Assembly (NCBI RefSeq): GCF_900465055.1
Contig: NZ_LS483250.1
Span: 2,046,001 to 2,110,000 of the forward strand
Reading direction: 5' to 3'
Origin: Moritella yayanosii
GTDB lineage: Bacteria; Pseudomonadota; Gammaproteobacteria; Enterobacterales; Moritellaceae
DNA: 64,000 bases
Shown: piece after piece, positions 17,089 through 25,957 of the stretch
How positions within the stretch are numbered: the stretch's first letter is position 1
How the letters are laid out: each line of letters begins with the position of its first letter
Program-made: the position numbers and the translations under genes
The notes under the pieces: generated by a model
Database searches by the model: none
What the model saw: only the letters and a program-made list of their open reading frames with translations
Told to the model about the DNA's origin: nothing

Positions 17089-17964
17089 TTAATTCACCTG
17101 CGCCAGGGTAAACTCAACAAAGCGTCGATTAGCCAACGATAAATACCCATCTTTACGCCACGCAAGTGCCAGATCCAAATAAATCGGTGGATCAAACGGT
17201 ATGCCTTTAACGTCCGCTTCTTGATCTGTGACCAACTCCAATAATGCGGTAATGGCAAATTCATTCTTCACGATATTAAGGATCATGGTGATCAAGTTGG
17301 TTTCAAAAGAATACTTCGCGGTCATATTATTGGCTTTACATAAACCATCAATCACTTCGCGATGAAAATAACCGGCCTTAAACATCACTAATTCATGGGT
17401 AAAAAAGTCAGCATAAGTCACCGATTTCGCCTCTGCCAAGGCATGATTTTTTCCGACAGCAGCCACCATCTGCGGACGAATTAAACGCTGAATTTGCAAG
17501 CTATCAGGCACATGATCATCGACAATAACGCCCAAGTCTAATTCACCCGAGAGTAACTTTTCTTTAATGATTTGCGTACCATCTTCGACAATACTCAGAT
17601 TTAGATTAGGGTACTTAAACTTGAATGCCATTAAGATCTCGGGAAAGAAATACGATCCCATCATCCCGGGAATACCAATTCTGACCTCACCTTGTTCAAG
17701 ATCGCGTAAATCGTTTAATGCCATTTCAGCATCCACGATACGAGCCAGAATATCCTTGCTGTGAACCAGTAATACTTCACCTTCTTTGGTAACCACCACA
17801 CCTTTGCTGCTGCGGATCAATAACGGCATACCAATTTTCTGTTCAAATTTACGCATAGCAATACTCAGCGCCGACTGGGCTATACCAAGATGCTTGGCCG
17901 CCTTGGTATAACTGCCCTGTGCAACAATCGTGGCAAAATAATGCAGTATTTTAGAATTAAGCAT
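17089..17964 (-). CDS. LysR-family transcriptional regulator
   Basis: A full-length (291 residues) LysR protein with an N-terminal winged helix (F-A-T-I-V-A-Q-G-S-Y-T-K-A-A-K-H-L-G-I-A-Q-S) and an effector domain beginning with G-E-V-R-I-G-I-P. It is divergent from the MFS transporter gene at 18130 across a 165-base gap, the usual arrangement for a LysR regulator and its target. The gap contains a short direct repeat, CTATTTACCTTAG, near 18080-18110. Confidence 0.9.
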   Translation of the reverse strand: MLNSKILHYFATIVAQGSYTKAAKHLGIAQSALSIAMRKFEQKIGMPLLIRSSKGVVVTKEGEVLLVHSKDILARIVDAEMALNDLRDLEQGEVRIGIPGMMGSYFFPEILMAFKFKYPNLNLSIVEDGTQIIKEKLLSGELDLGVIVDDHVPDSLQIQRLIRPQMVAAVGKNHALAEAKSVTYADFFTHELVMFKAGYFHREVIDGLCKANNMTAKYSFETNLITMILNIVKNEFAITALLELVTDQEADVKGIPFDPPIYLDLALAWRKDGYLSLANRRFVEFTLAQVN

Positions 17965-18129
17965 AACTAAAATAGATACCTTCTATGATATTTATATATT
18001 TTTCATATTAGCACTACTCCACTACTCTATAAGCATTGTTAGTACCGCATGAGCTTAATAAAGCAGATCATGCTATTCCCTTAACTATTTACCTTAGCTA
18101 TTTACCTTAGTTATCAGCAGGACGGATGA

Positions 18130-19347
18130 ATGATTGCACTGCATTCTCAAGATTATAAAAAAGTCACCTTAGGGCTTGGACTGGGCTCATTTCTGGTGTT
18201 TTGCAATTTATACTATTTTCAGCCGCTGCTGCCGTATTTCATGGTTAAGTTTAACGCCTCTGAATTACAAGTTAATTGGTTATTTTCCAGCACCACCCTG
18301 GCTATCGCCTTATCACTGCTGCCTTGGGCGATCTTATCTGAAGTGATCGGCCGCCGCCCCATCATGCGTTGCAGTTTAATACTCATTCCCTTTATTAACC
18401 TTTTAATGTTTATTAGCTCAGATCTACACACATTAATTTTACTGCGTGCATTACTCGGTATTGTGCTCGCAGGATTCATTGCTGTGGCAGTGGCGTATAT
18501 GGCAGAAGAATTCGCGCCCCCCGCATTGTTGATCGCAGTAGGCGGTTACATCAGTGCGAATACCTTAGGCGGTATTATTGGTCGGATATATGGCGGGGTG
18601 ATGACAGATGCAATCGGCTTACAGTGGACCACGCTTGCGATGTCGATACTCAGTGGCATGGCTCTACTCATTATATTTCCGCTGATATTAAAACAACGCC
18701 ACTTTATTGCCCAGCCAGGACGATTGCGTACACACGGAAAACAAATATTAAGACATATTAAAACGCCAACATTAATCTTGGCTATGCTGATTGGTGGATT
18801 AAATTTTGCCGTGTTTATTAATGTGTTTTCGGTGATGGGATTTAAATTATCTGCCGCGCCCATTTCACTACCTGCCAGTCTATTATCACTGATGTTCTTG
18901 TGCTACCTCAGCGGTACATTATCAGCAAGATTAAGTGGTCGCTGGATGCATTCCCACAGTTTATTCAGCGGGATCCTATTGGGTATTAGCATTAGTGTGC
19001 TTGGTTTAATCATCATGTCGGTGCAAACAATAATCGCAATCATGATCGGGTTATTGGTATTAAGCGCTGGCGCATTCTTTATTCATGCGCTGGCTTACAG
19101 TCATATTGGCCGCAGCGCAACACAAGGTAAATCAACCGCAACCGCGCTATACCTAGTGATCTATTATTCGGGTGGTAGTGTCGGTGGCTTTATTCTTATC
19201 TACTGCTGGCAAGTCGGTGGTTGGTGGGCGGTATTAACCGCAACAAGCATTATTCATACCCTCATGGTGGGGTTGGTCTTGGCGCTTCAATGGGTTTCTC
19301 GCAATCCACACATCGACGTCACTGACAAGCTTGTGTCTTGTCAGTGA
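18130..19347 (+). CDS. MFS transporter of the YnfM/Bcr type
   Basis: The 405-residue protein has twelve predicted membrane segments and the MFS loop motif E-V-I-G-R-R-P-I after helix 2. Its N-terminus (F-C-N-L-Y-Y-F-Q-P-L-L-P-Y) resembles YnfM and related drug or metabolite exporters. ATG 18130 follows AGGACGG. It is divergent from a LysR gene, its probable regulator. The last codons and the stop codon sit inside a 13-bp perfect hairpin (19317-19349). Confidence 0.85.
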   Translation: MIALHSQDYKKVTLGLGLGSFLVFCNLYYFQPLLPYFMVKFNASELQVNWLFSSTTLAIALSLLPWAILSEVIGRRPIMRCSLILIPFINLLMFISSDLHTLILLRALLGIVLAGFIAVAVAYMAEEFAPPALLIAVGGYISANTLGGIIGRIYGGVMTDAIGLQWTTLAMSILSGMALLIIFPLILKQRHFIAQPGRLRTHGKQILRHIKTPTLILAMLIGGLNFAVFINVFSVMGFKLSAAPISLPASLLSLMFLCYLSGTLSARLSGRWMHSHSLFSGILLGISISVLGLIIMSVQTIIAIMIGLLVLSAGAFFIHALAYSHIGRSATQGKSTATALYLVIYYSGGSVGGFILIYCWQVGGWWAVLTATSIIHTLMVGLVLALQWVSRNPHIDVTDKLVSCQ

Positions 19348-19349
19348 CG
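19317..19349. terminator. Perfect 13-bp hairpin overlapping the MFS stop codon
   Basis: CGTCACTGACAAG (19317-19329) pairs fully with CTTGTCAGTGACG (19337-19349) around a 7-base loop. The TGA stop of the MFS gene (19345-19347) is inside the second arm. Only 25 bases separate it from the convergent lysE-type stop codon, so it may serve both transcripts. Confidence 0.7.
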
Positions 19350-19374
19350 CTTATCTATTTTCATAACCCTGATG

Positions 19375-19983
19375 CTACATAGCTACACGCGCAGCAACCG
19401 CCAGCAATACCACGCCAGTTACCTTATCAATCTTATGCACATTATTTCTTAATTTATCCAACATCGCCGACTGTGATAACACCACTGCTATAAGGCAATA
19501 CCACAAGGTATCAATACTAAATACCGTACCCACCATGATCAGGTTTTGTAACCAGCCCGCATCCGCTTCGACAAATTGACCAAATAACGCTAAAAAGAAT
19601 ATCGCTAATTTAGGATTCAGAAACGCGATCATAAAACCTTGTACAATACTGTCTTTTAAGGTCACCACTTCTTGCTGTTGAGCAACATCGCCTAACGCAG
19701 GTTTTGACGTTAATGCCTTATAAGCCAAGCGTAATAACATCGCCACACCGGCATATTTAATGACATTAAATAACCAAGGCGTTTGTTGGATCACAATCGC
19801 TAAACCAACCACAGTTAACGTCGCATACACGCCGACACCTACCCCATGGGCAATACTGGCTGCAACACCATTAACCCGACCACCTGAAATAGTATGCTTT
19901 AATACCACCGCCAGACTCGGACCCGGTGTCATCGCGCCCATCATACAAATCAGTGCTAAAGACAGCCATGCAGTTAATTCCAT
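19375..19983 (-). CDS. LysE/RhtB-family amino acid exporter
   Basis: The 202-residue inner-membrane protein has about six helices and the LysE family start (M-G-A-M-T-P-G-P-S-L-A-V-V near residue 17), then A-F-L-N-P-K-L-A-I-F-F around residue 120. Members export amino acids or homoserine lactone-like compounds. ATG 19983 is preferred over GTG 19989 because GGGGGTG lies at the right distance. It is convergent with the MFS gene, and a broken LysR gene follows it 85 bases upstream. Confidence 0.9.
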   Translation of the reverse strand: MELTAWLSLALICMMGAMTPGPSLAVVLKHTISGGRVNGVAASIAHGVGVGVYATLTVVGLAIVIQQTPWLFNVIKYAGVAMLLRLAYKALTSKPALGDVAQQQEVVTLKDSIVQGFMIAFLNPKLAIFFLALFGQFVEADAGWLQNLIMVGTVFSIDTLWYCLIAVVLSQSAMLDKLRNNVHKIDKVTGVVLLAVAARVAM

Positions 19984-20067
19984 ACTCACCCCCTAATTTA
20001 TTTTATATCAGTTTAATTAATTGCCCTCATATTAACGCAGCCAAAGCATGAGTGAAAACTGTATTTA

Positions 20068-20514
20068 CTACTTATAGGTATGAAGTAATTTCATACCTAG
20101 TGTTTTCGTACGTTCAAGATGATTTTTTAGGAACGGATGACACAACTCTCTAAACCAAGTGTGTTCTGGATCTTGATGGTGTTTGGCATGCCTCAACAAG
20201 TAATACTGCTGTGGTTTTAATGCGATCGGCAGTGCGATGATCCGGAGATCGTATGTCTGGGCAAAGTCTGCCGCGATATGTAATGGTGTCGTCAGTAAGG
20301 TATCCGTCTTTACTAACAGTTCAATCGCCGACTGCGTGACATTGAGTTGTCGTGCCGACTCGGTCAAATTACGAGTTTGTAATATCGAAATTAACGCCGG
20401 TAATAATTTGTAGTTATTCAAAGGTGCACTCGCCATACAAGACAATCGATTAGTCATCATAACGTAAATTTTCTTTGTCATGATTTTAAACGTTAACTCT
20501 CTGAGCTTATTCAT
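20068..20514 (-). pseudogene. LysR-type regulator with large in-frame deletion
   Basis: The 148-residue frame holds a LysR helix-turn-helix (L-L-P-A-L-I-S-I-L-Q-T-R-N-L-T-E-S-A-R-Q-L-N-V-T) that breaks off after T-Q-S-A and continues in the last part of an effector domain (L-P-I-A-L-K-P-Q-Q-Y-Y-L-L near residue 90, ending W-F-R-E-L-C-H-P-F-L). About 180-190 central residues are missing compared with a normal 300-residue LysR protein. The frame is preserved, but the recognition helix is cut. It is probably inactive, and it may once have controlled the adjacent LysE-type exporter. Confidence 0.75.
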
Positions 20515-20620
20515 TAAATAGTGATGCCGCTATTTAGCTAGCTAGAACGCCGCTTCTGAGTCTTTTTTCATGTGCTAAAATTGATATCAACTGAGCAAAC
20601 AGTGTGAAAGTAGGTAAACG

Positions 20621-21442
20621 ATGAACAGACTCGATATTGCAGACTTAATTATCGCTAAAATAACGGAGCAAGCTGAAACAGTCAAAAATATGTATGAGAG
20701 CTCTGTCAGTAATATTGGTTACTTCTATATTGATAACTTCCTTCCCGTTGATTTAGCCACAAAAATACATGATGCATTTCCCAGCTATAACGACATGATG
20801 CTCATTGGTGGCAAATATAACCTCAGAGAATACAAATACGTCACCGCCCAAATGAATGATCACCATCCACTATTAGAAGAAACTATTTTTGCATTTCAAG
20901 ACCATCGTATTCTTGCCTTAATTAAAAATATTTGTGGTATTGATAGCCTCTATCCCGATGAAAACCTGTATGCAGGGGGAATTTCATTGATGCACCAAGG
21001 CCAGTTCCTCAACCCGCATTTAGACAATTCACATGAAAAAGACCGCAAACAATGGCGTGTTCTCAACCTGTTATATTATGTAACACCAGATTGGCAGCAG
21101 GCCAACGGCGGTAATTTAGAACTCTGGCCCGGCGGCATCGAAAACAAGCAACTCACCATAGATAGCTCATTCAATCGACTCATCGTCATGGCCACACATG
21201 ATGGGTCATGGCACTCCGTTAGCCCCATCACCGCCGATAAAAATAGAACCTGTGTATCAAATTATTACTTTTCGGATGATGCGCTCAAACCCACAGATCA
21301 ATTCCATGTCACTTCATTTCGCGGTAGGCCCGAGCAGGGCGTCAGAGATGTGGCTTTACAAGCTGATAATGCGTTGCGTCAAAGCGTGCGAAAACTGTTT
21401 CCTTTAGGCATGATAAAAACCAAGCAGATTTATAAAAAATAA
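20621..21442 (+). CDS. 2-oxoglutarate/Fe(II)-dependent oxygenase
   Basis: The 273-residue soluble protein has the iron-binding facial triad H-L-D near residue 132 (N-P-H-L-D-N-S-H) and a distal histidine in G-S-W-H-S-V-S-P near 203, followed by an arginine for 2-oxoglutarate. The strand N-G-G-N-L-E-L-W-P-G-G near 168 is typical of the prolyl-hydroxylase-like 2OG-FeII_Oxy_3 group. The substrate is unknown. It could modify a protein or a small peptide. The gene is alone, with no carrier or peptide gene beside it. Confidence 0.82.
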   Translation: MNRLDIADLIIAKITEQAETVKNMYESSVSNIGYFYIDNFLPVDLATKIHDAFPSYNDMMLIGGKYNLREYKYVTAQMNDHHPLLEETIFAFQDHRILALIKNICGIDSLYPDENLYAGGISLMHQGQFLNPHLDNSHEKDRKQWRVLNLLYYVTPDWQQANGGNLELWPGGIENKQLTIDSSFNRLIVMATHDGSWHSVSPITADKNRTCVSNYYFSDDALKPTDQFHVTSFRGRPEQGVRDVALQADNALRQSVRKLFPLGMIKTKQIYKK

Positions 21443-21857
21443 TGCCACTAGCCTCGTGATGAGGCCTTGCTATCGTCCATAATTAAATTGAGTTAAGTGT
21501 TACTTCGCAAGCACTTACCCGCAAGGATCAGCAATGGACTATACAGTCAAAAAATAGGACTCAGTGGCAATTGTTATTGGTTTTCAGAAGGTATCATAGT
21601 GACTTATTATGCGCGACAAATATCGCAGTGCCGTCTATGCCATGGAGCCTTATCAAAACACCGAAATTACAGAAACTACTCGTAAGTCATGGACATTTAA
21701 TGCATAAAGCAACGCTAGTACCAGCCTTGAGTAATCTAGCCCCCAACAAAAGTGACAAAGATGTGATAAAGATGTGATGAAAAAGTGATGAAAACGTGAT
21801 AAGTATTATCAGTCTAGCGCGATATTATTGAACATCACCTTAATAAGGAAAATAAAC
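21443..21857. other. Intergenic region with no supported gene
   Basis: About 415 bases between the oxygenase and YceI genes. Short open stretches exist on the plus strand (21497-21777), but none has a convincing ribosome binding site or recognisable domain. The last 80 bases contain imperfect repeats of GTGATGAAA/GTGATAAAG (about 21750-21800) just before the YceI promoter region. Confidence 0.5.
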
Positions 21858-22421
21858 ATGAGAATTAACATATTTTTATCACTGGTATTACTTTCATTTC
21901 AATCATTCGCATCTGACCAATTTAATATAATGACTGATTTTTCATCGGTGAGCTTTGCCACCATCAAAAAACAATTTGTAGTGGAACCAGCAACAATTAG
22001 TGGGCTCACGGGTAGCCTAGATGATAATGGTAAATTTGCTATCACGGTTCCAGTGATCAATGTTGAAACAGGTATAGGCATCAGAAATGATCGGCTTAAT
22101 TCATTATTTTTTAATTCAGGGTTAAATCCGACAGTCCATATCACGGGGCAGTTTGAATTAGCCGCGTTAGCGCAAGATATTACCAAATTGACCGTACCTG
22201 CAGACGTGTCTTTCTATGGTAATAAGAAAACATTTAACTTCCCTGTCATTATCACGAAAACAAAGAATACCATCACCGTCAGTTCGTATGCGCCAGTGAT
22301 CGTCAGAGCCAGTGATTTTGGTATTCCTACAGAGAACTTAACCAAGCTTGCAGCAACAGTCGGCGGCCTTGCCCTTTCTGATATTATTCCTTTAAATATT
22401 AATCTAGTATTTAAAAAATAA
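21858..22421 (+). CDS. YceI-family periplasmic lipid-binding protein
   Basis: The 187-residue protein starts with a signal peptide (L-S-L-V-L-L-S-F-Q-S-F-A, cleavage after residue 19 or so) and continues as a YceI lipocalin-like barrel. The repeated strands I-T-V-P-V-I-N-V-E-T-G-I-G-I-R-N-D-R-L and V-S-F-Y-G-N-K-K-T-F are characteristic. YceI proteins bind isoprenoids such as ubiquinone precursors in the periplasm. ATG 21858 has AAGGAAAA upstream and is preferred to 21828, which would place residues before the signal peptide. Confidence 0.85.
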   Translation: MRINIFLSLVLLSFQSFASDQFNIMTDFSSVSFATIKKQFVVEPATISGLTGSLDDNGKFAITVPVINVETGIGIRNDRLNSLFFNSGLNPTVHITGQFELAALAQDITKLTVPADVSFYGNKKTFNFPVIITKTKNTITVSSYAPVIVRASDFGIPTENLTKLAATVGGLALSDIIPLNINLVFKK

Positions 22422-22685
22422 TTCTCGACACGACCGTTTGAAATAGCGGTTCACCCTTTTCCAGCCCCTCATATTTAAACTAACTGTTTCATATATTGTT
22501 TCGGTGGTCGGGTATGCCGGAAATATCAGGATCAACAAATAACATACAGACATCTGAACTTAACGAAATATGATTGCGGTGTGACACTTGGCTTGGTTAC
22601 CGAGTATCTTAGTGAACAATGGTTATTCAGAACATCAAGCTGGTTACATCCATGGGATGCTGCAACTCGCCTCTGCATCACCGGG

Positions 22686-23243
22686 TTACTCATGATGGCG
22701 GAAACAATCGGTGGTGTGATCGTTGACCATGCCGATTGCTTGCATAAAGGCATAACAGATCGTGGGCCCGACAAAATTAAAACCCCGCTTCTTCAAATCT
22801 TTACTCATGGCTTCTGATATTTCAGTTTTTACCGGGGTTGCAGCCAGTGAGGGTAAATCATTTTGCAAGGTAACGCCGTTAACAAAGGCCCAAATATAGG
22901 CATCAAACGAACCAAACTCAGCTTGAATATTCAAAAATCCCTTGGCATTTTTTATTGCTGATCTTATCTTTAAGGTATTGCGGACAATCCCTTCATTAGC
23001 GAGTAAGCGCTTAACATCGTCTTCGGTGTAATTGGCGATAATCGTATAATCAAACTGGTGAAAAGCGTTTCGATAGTTTTCACGTTTTTTTAATATGGTG
23101 ATCCAACTGAGTCCCGCTTGCGCACCTTCTAAGATCAGAAATTCGAATAAGCGTTGTTCATCATGAACTGGCACGCCCCACTCTTCATCATGATAAGCTA
23201 CGTATAACGGGTCTTCGCCACACCAAGTGCATCTGTTGTTCAT
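22686..23243 (-). CDS. tag: DNA-3-methyladenine glycosylase I
   Basis: The 185-residue protein matches Tag from its first residues (M-N-N-R-C-T-W-C-G-E-D-P-L-Y, then Y-H-D-E-E-W-G-V-P). The zinc ligands C5 and a C-terminal H-x-x-x-C arrangement (N-D-H-T-T-D-C) are present, as is the G-F-N-F-V-G-P-T-I-C-Y motif. It removes 3-methyladenine from DNA in base-excision repair. The ATG at 23243 with AAAGGACAAGC upstream is preferred over 23261. Confidence 0.95.
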   Translation of the reverse strand: MNNRCTWCGEDPLYVAYHDEEWGVPVHDEQRLFEFLILEGAQAGLSWITILKKRENYRNAFHQFDYTIIANYTEDDVKRLLANEGIVRNTLKIRSAIKNAKGFLNIQAEFGSFDAYIWAFVNGVTLQNDLPSLAATPVKTEISEAMSKDLKKRGFNFVGPTICYAFMQAIGMVNDHTTDCFRHHE

Positions 23244-23270
23244 TGCTTGTCCTTTAGTCAAAAAAATAAA

Positions 23271-23636
23271 TCAGCAGCCCGCTGTTTTAACCGTGAAATC
23301 TTGAGCCAAGTCGGTGTGGTGATATTCGGCATAACACAAACCGCTCTTTAGATCCCCCGAACCATAACCAATGCGCGAGTAGCCATTATCTTCATAATCG
23401 GTGGCAATGGTGACATTATCACCCAATAAATTATCGATTTGGGATTTCATATGCAGTAATCGCACCGTTGCCCTCAGGCTGCCGTGAAAATTTTCAACCG
23501 TTTCTTTTTTTGCATCATCTTTTAAATCAATAAAACGTGGTACCGCTGTTGCGGCCAGCACACCAAGCACAATAATGGTAATAACCAATTCAATTAGCGT
23601 AAAACCCTTATTCCTTTTAGAAGCAGTAAAGTCCAT
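23271..23636 (-). CDS. Type IV pilin-like protein (MSHA-like prepilin)
   Basis: The 121-residue protein has a short basic leader and the type III prepilin cleavage and helix motif (N-K-G, then F-T-L-I-E-L-V-I-T-I-I). The C-terminal part has two cysteines, C107 or thereabouts and the last residue, that could form the D-region disulfide. It most resembles MSHA pilins but is short, and no other pilus genes are nearby; assembly would depend on a pilus or type II secretion system elsewhere. It ends 28 bases before the tag start, so the two may be co-transcribed. Confidence 0.8.
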   Translation of the reverse strand: MDFTASKRNKGFTLIELVITIIVLGVLAATAVPRFIDLKDDAKKETVENFHGSLRATVRLLHMKSQIDNLLGDNVTIATDYEDNGYSRIGYGSGDLKSGLCYAEYHHTDLAQDFTVKTAGC

Positions 23637-23847
23637 TATCTCTCTCTGTTAAACGTTTTCACTCTATGTTAGAGATTTGCAACAGTATGCCCAATAAAAT
23701 ACTTAGTACCACATGTTTAATTACAAAATAATTAATTCATCTTTAACTATTTTACTATGTAATTAATAATAACCTGATTTCTTTAAGCAAAAATTAAAAA
23801 ACGCCACACCGATAACGATGTCACGCTTTGTTAACTAAAAATATCGC

Positions 23848-24765
23848 TTAGAAAATGAACTGATATAGAAAGCCAGCACCTACAGCCATCCCTAAGATAA
23901 CGAACAAGAACGCGGCGATCATTTGGTTTTTGAAAATAGATTTAAGCAAAATCACTTCTGTTAAACTCGCGCCTGCACTGCCAATGATTAATGCCATCAC
24001 AGCGCCAAGACTCATACCTTTTGCTGCTAACGCGGCACTTAATGGGATCACCGCTTCTGCTCGAATATAAAGTGGAATACCAATGACGGCAGCAACCGGA
24101 ATTGCGAACGGGTTATCTTCACTCGCGATACGCGCAACAAATTCTGTTGGCATAAAACCGTAAATCATTGAGCCCAACGCAATACCACCGATTAAATAAG
24201 GTAGCACTTTTTTAAAGTCAGCCCAGGTACTGTACCAAATTTTCATCCACTTGCTTACCGGTGCTTGTTTACCGCCATACGCAGATGCACACCCTTTGGC
24301 TTCTGGTTCAATATACGCTTGTGGTTTGACGTATTTTTCAAAACCCAGTTTTTCTAAGGTATAACCAGCGATAACGGATACGCCCATTGCAATAGTAAAG
24401 TAAAACACGGTTACCTTCATACCAAAGGTAACGGCAAACAGACCGATAATAATAGGGTTTAATAGCGGACTGGCAAACAAGAACACCATCATAGGACCGA
24501 ACCCTGCTTTGGCGCGTAACAAACCTTTCAAGAAAGGAATTGTTGAACATGAACAGAACGGTGTGATCGCCCCTAACAAACCGGCAACGATATAACCTTT
24601 ACCGTTTTTACCACTCAGGATACTTTGGATCTTGGCTGGCGGAATATACTCTTGCAGCACACCGACTAGATAACTAATCAGTAAAAAAAGCACCGTTAAC
24701 TCTGCGGCTAAGAAAGCAAACATACCTAAGGTATCCATCACCATTGCTTGTGTAATGTTGAACAT
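23848..24765 (-). CDS. arsP: ArsP/YraQ-family permease (DUF318), probable organoarsenical efflux
   Basis: The 305-residue membrane protein has about eight helices and the diagnostic motif T-P-F-C-S-C-S-T-I-P-F-L-K near residue 65, followed by F-A-S-P-L-L-N-P and a mirrored R-A-E-A-V-I-P-L region. ArsP homologues export trivalent organoarsenicals, using the cysteine motif. Here the link to arsenic is strengthened because two copies of the inverted repeat found upstream of the ArsR gene at 5029 lie directly before this start codon. It is alone on its transcript. Confidence 0.8.
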   Translation of the reverse strand: MFNITQAMVMDTLGMFAFLAAELTVLFLLISYLVGVLQEYIPPAKIQSILSGKNGKGYIVAGLLGAITPFCSCSTIPFLKGLLRAKAGFGPMMVFLFASPLLNPIIIGLFAVTFGMKVTVFYFTIAMGVSVIAGYTLEKLGFEKYVKPQAYIEPEAKGCASAYGGKQAPVSKWMKIWYSTWADFKKVLPYLIGGIALGSMIYGFMPTEFVARIASEDNPFAIPVAAVIGIPLYIRAEAVIPLSAALAAKGMSLGAVMALIIGSAGASLTEVILLKSIFKNQMIAAFLFVILGMAVGAGFLYQFIF

Positions 24766-24778
24766 GATTTTAATCTCT

Positions 24779-24851
24779 ATATTTCTGGAATGTTCGAAAT
24801 ATAAACCTATAAATAAATCATGTCAAACTATTTCCATAAATGTCGAAATAT
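24779..24851. promoter_or_regulatory. Two ArsR-type operators upstream of arsP
   Basis: Site 1: ATATTTC (24779-24785), N10, GAAATAT (24796-24802). Site 2: CTATTTC (24828-24834), N10, GAAATAT (24845-24851). Their 49-bp spacing and position just before the start codon suggest tight repression. The site at 5063-5086 before arsR has the same design. Confidence 0.65.
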
Positions 24852-24903
24852 AATTTTAGAAATATAAAAATCGAATAACTAATATAGTAATCTTCAAACA
24901 TAC

Positions 24904-25923
24904 TTAACGACATTCAGCCGGTGATTTAATCACTCGAACTAAAACACAATGAGTCAGCCATATCGCCAACGACGTCAGGATAACGGCCAAGGTAATCGAG
25001 CTAAAACGATAGAGAATCGAAAAGAAAGCATCTTGCTGTCCCGGCTGGAAAGCGGTGGTAAGAGGCACAGATAACGCGGCCAGAGCCGAAAAACCAAGGC
25101 CAGATTTAACCCCACCCAATGATAATAACCGGGCAAAGAAACCAGCGGCTATCGCATACGCCATTAAAAATAGCAGCCCATTATTAGCCCAACTTGATAA
25201 ACCTAATTGAATTGCCATACCAGCCAAACACCCTAAAAATGTGCCGCTTATTCGAATTTTAGCGGCGGCCATTGAACCAATAAAGGTCATTGGTGTGAGG
25301 ACAACAAAAATAGACGCTTGCGCAGATAAAGAATCACTCAGATCGCCAAACTGAAAAATCAGAAACGCCAACATGGATATGCTCCAGCCCATTGCGGTTT
25401 GCCGTAACAAGCCAATATGATCGTGTTGTACTGCGCCATTACTGATGTGTGATGCCCTATCCTCTGCTTCGCGCACAGGCTCGGGAAACAAATAATACGC
25501 CAGCGCACAAATAGGATAGATAGCAAGCGCACTGACCCACAATGTCAGCGTGAATTCTTCAATATCAAAATTCGGATAGCTGATAAAATTAAGCGTAATA
25601 GACCCCACCAGCAAGCCTGTAAACCCAAACAGATAACCGCTTGGTTTGGTCATAGCGATGCATTTACTGAGAAATAACATCGCCACCGCAACAGTCATCA
25701 AGAAAGGGTAAGGTTGCAAGAATCCTGAAATAAAATTGACCTCCAACGTCACCCAAATAATGCCGAAAACCATTTGGGTTATTAAGCTGCAATGCCAATC
25801 ATCCGCACGGACGATAATAAACGCGGGTAATAACACCGCAAAAAATCCATACGACCAACCAAACACCATACTTAACACCAAGCCAAACACACAAGCAAAC
25901 CAAATTCGCATCGTTTTCATCAT
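24904..25923 (-). CDS. DUF2955 (FUSC-like) inner-membrane efflux component
   Basis: The 339-residue protein has about ten membrane segments in two halves and belongs to the DUF2955/fusaric-acid-resistance-like group, which pairs with HlyD-type periplasmic adaptors. The HlyD gene lies immediately upstream on the same strand with a 34-base gap, and a LysR gene was divergent to both. The gene itself looks intact, but its operon promoter has been removed by the deletion near 26930. The substrate is unknown. Confidence 0.75.
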   Translation of the reverse strand: MMKTMRIWFACVFGLVLSMVFGWSYGFFAVLLPAFIIVRADDWHCSLITQMVFGIIWVTLEVNFISGFLQPYPFLMTVAVAMLFLSKCIAMTKPSGYLFGFTGLLVGSITLNFISYPNFDIEEFTLTLWVSALAIYPICALAYYLFPEPVREAEDRASHISNGAVQHDHIGLLRQTAMGWSISMLAFLIFQFGDLSDSLSAQASIFVVLTPMTFIGSMAAAKIRISGTFLGCLAGMAIQLGLSSWANNGLLFLMAYAIAAGFFARLLSLGGVKSGLGFSALAALSVPLTTAFQPGQQDAFFSILYRFSSITLAVILTSLAIWLTHCVLVRVIKSPAECR

Positions 25924-25957
25924 ACTTTCCCGATAGACTTAATAAACCTAGATGAAC

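Noticed and set aside
22422-22685. Possible gene between YceI and tag (frames on both strands)
   Set aside because: Frames exist in both directions across 22532-22817, but they overlap the tag 3' end and match nothing I know.
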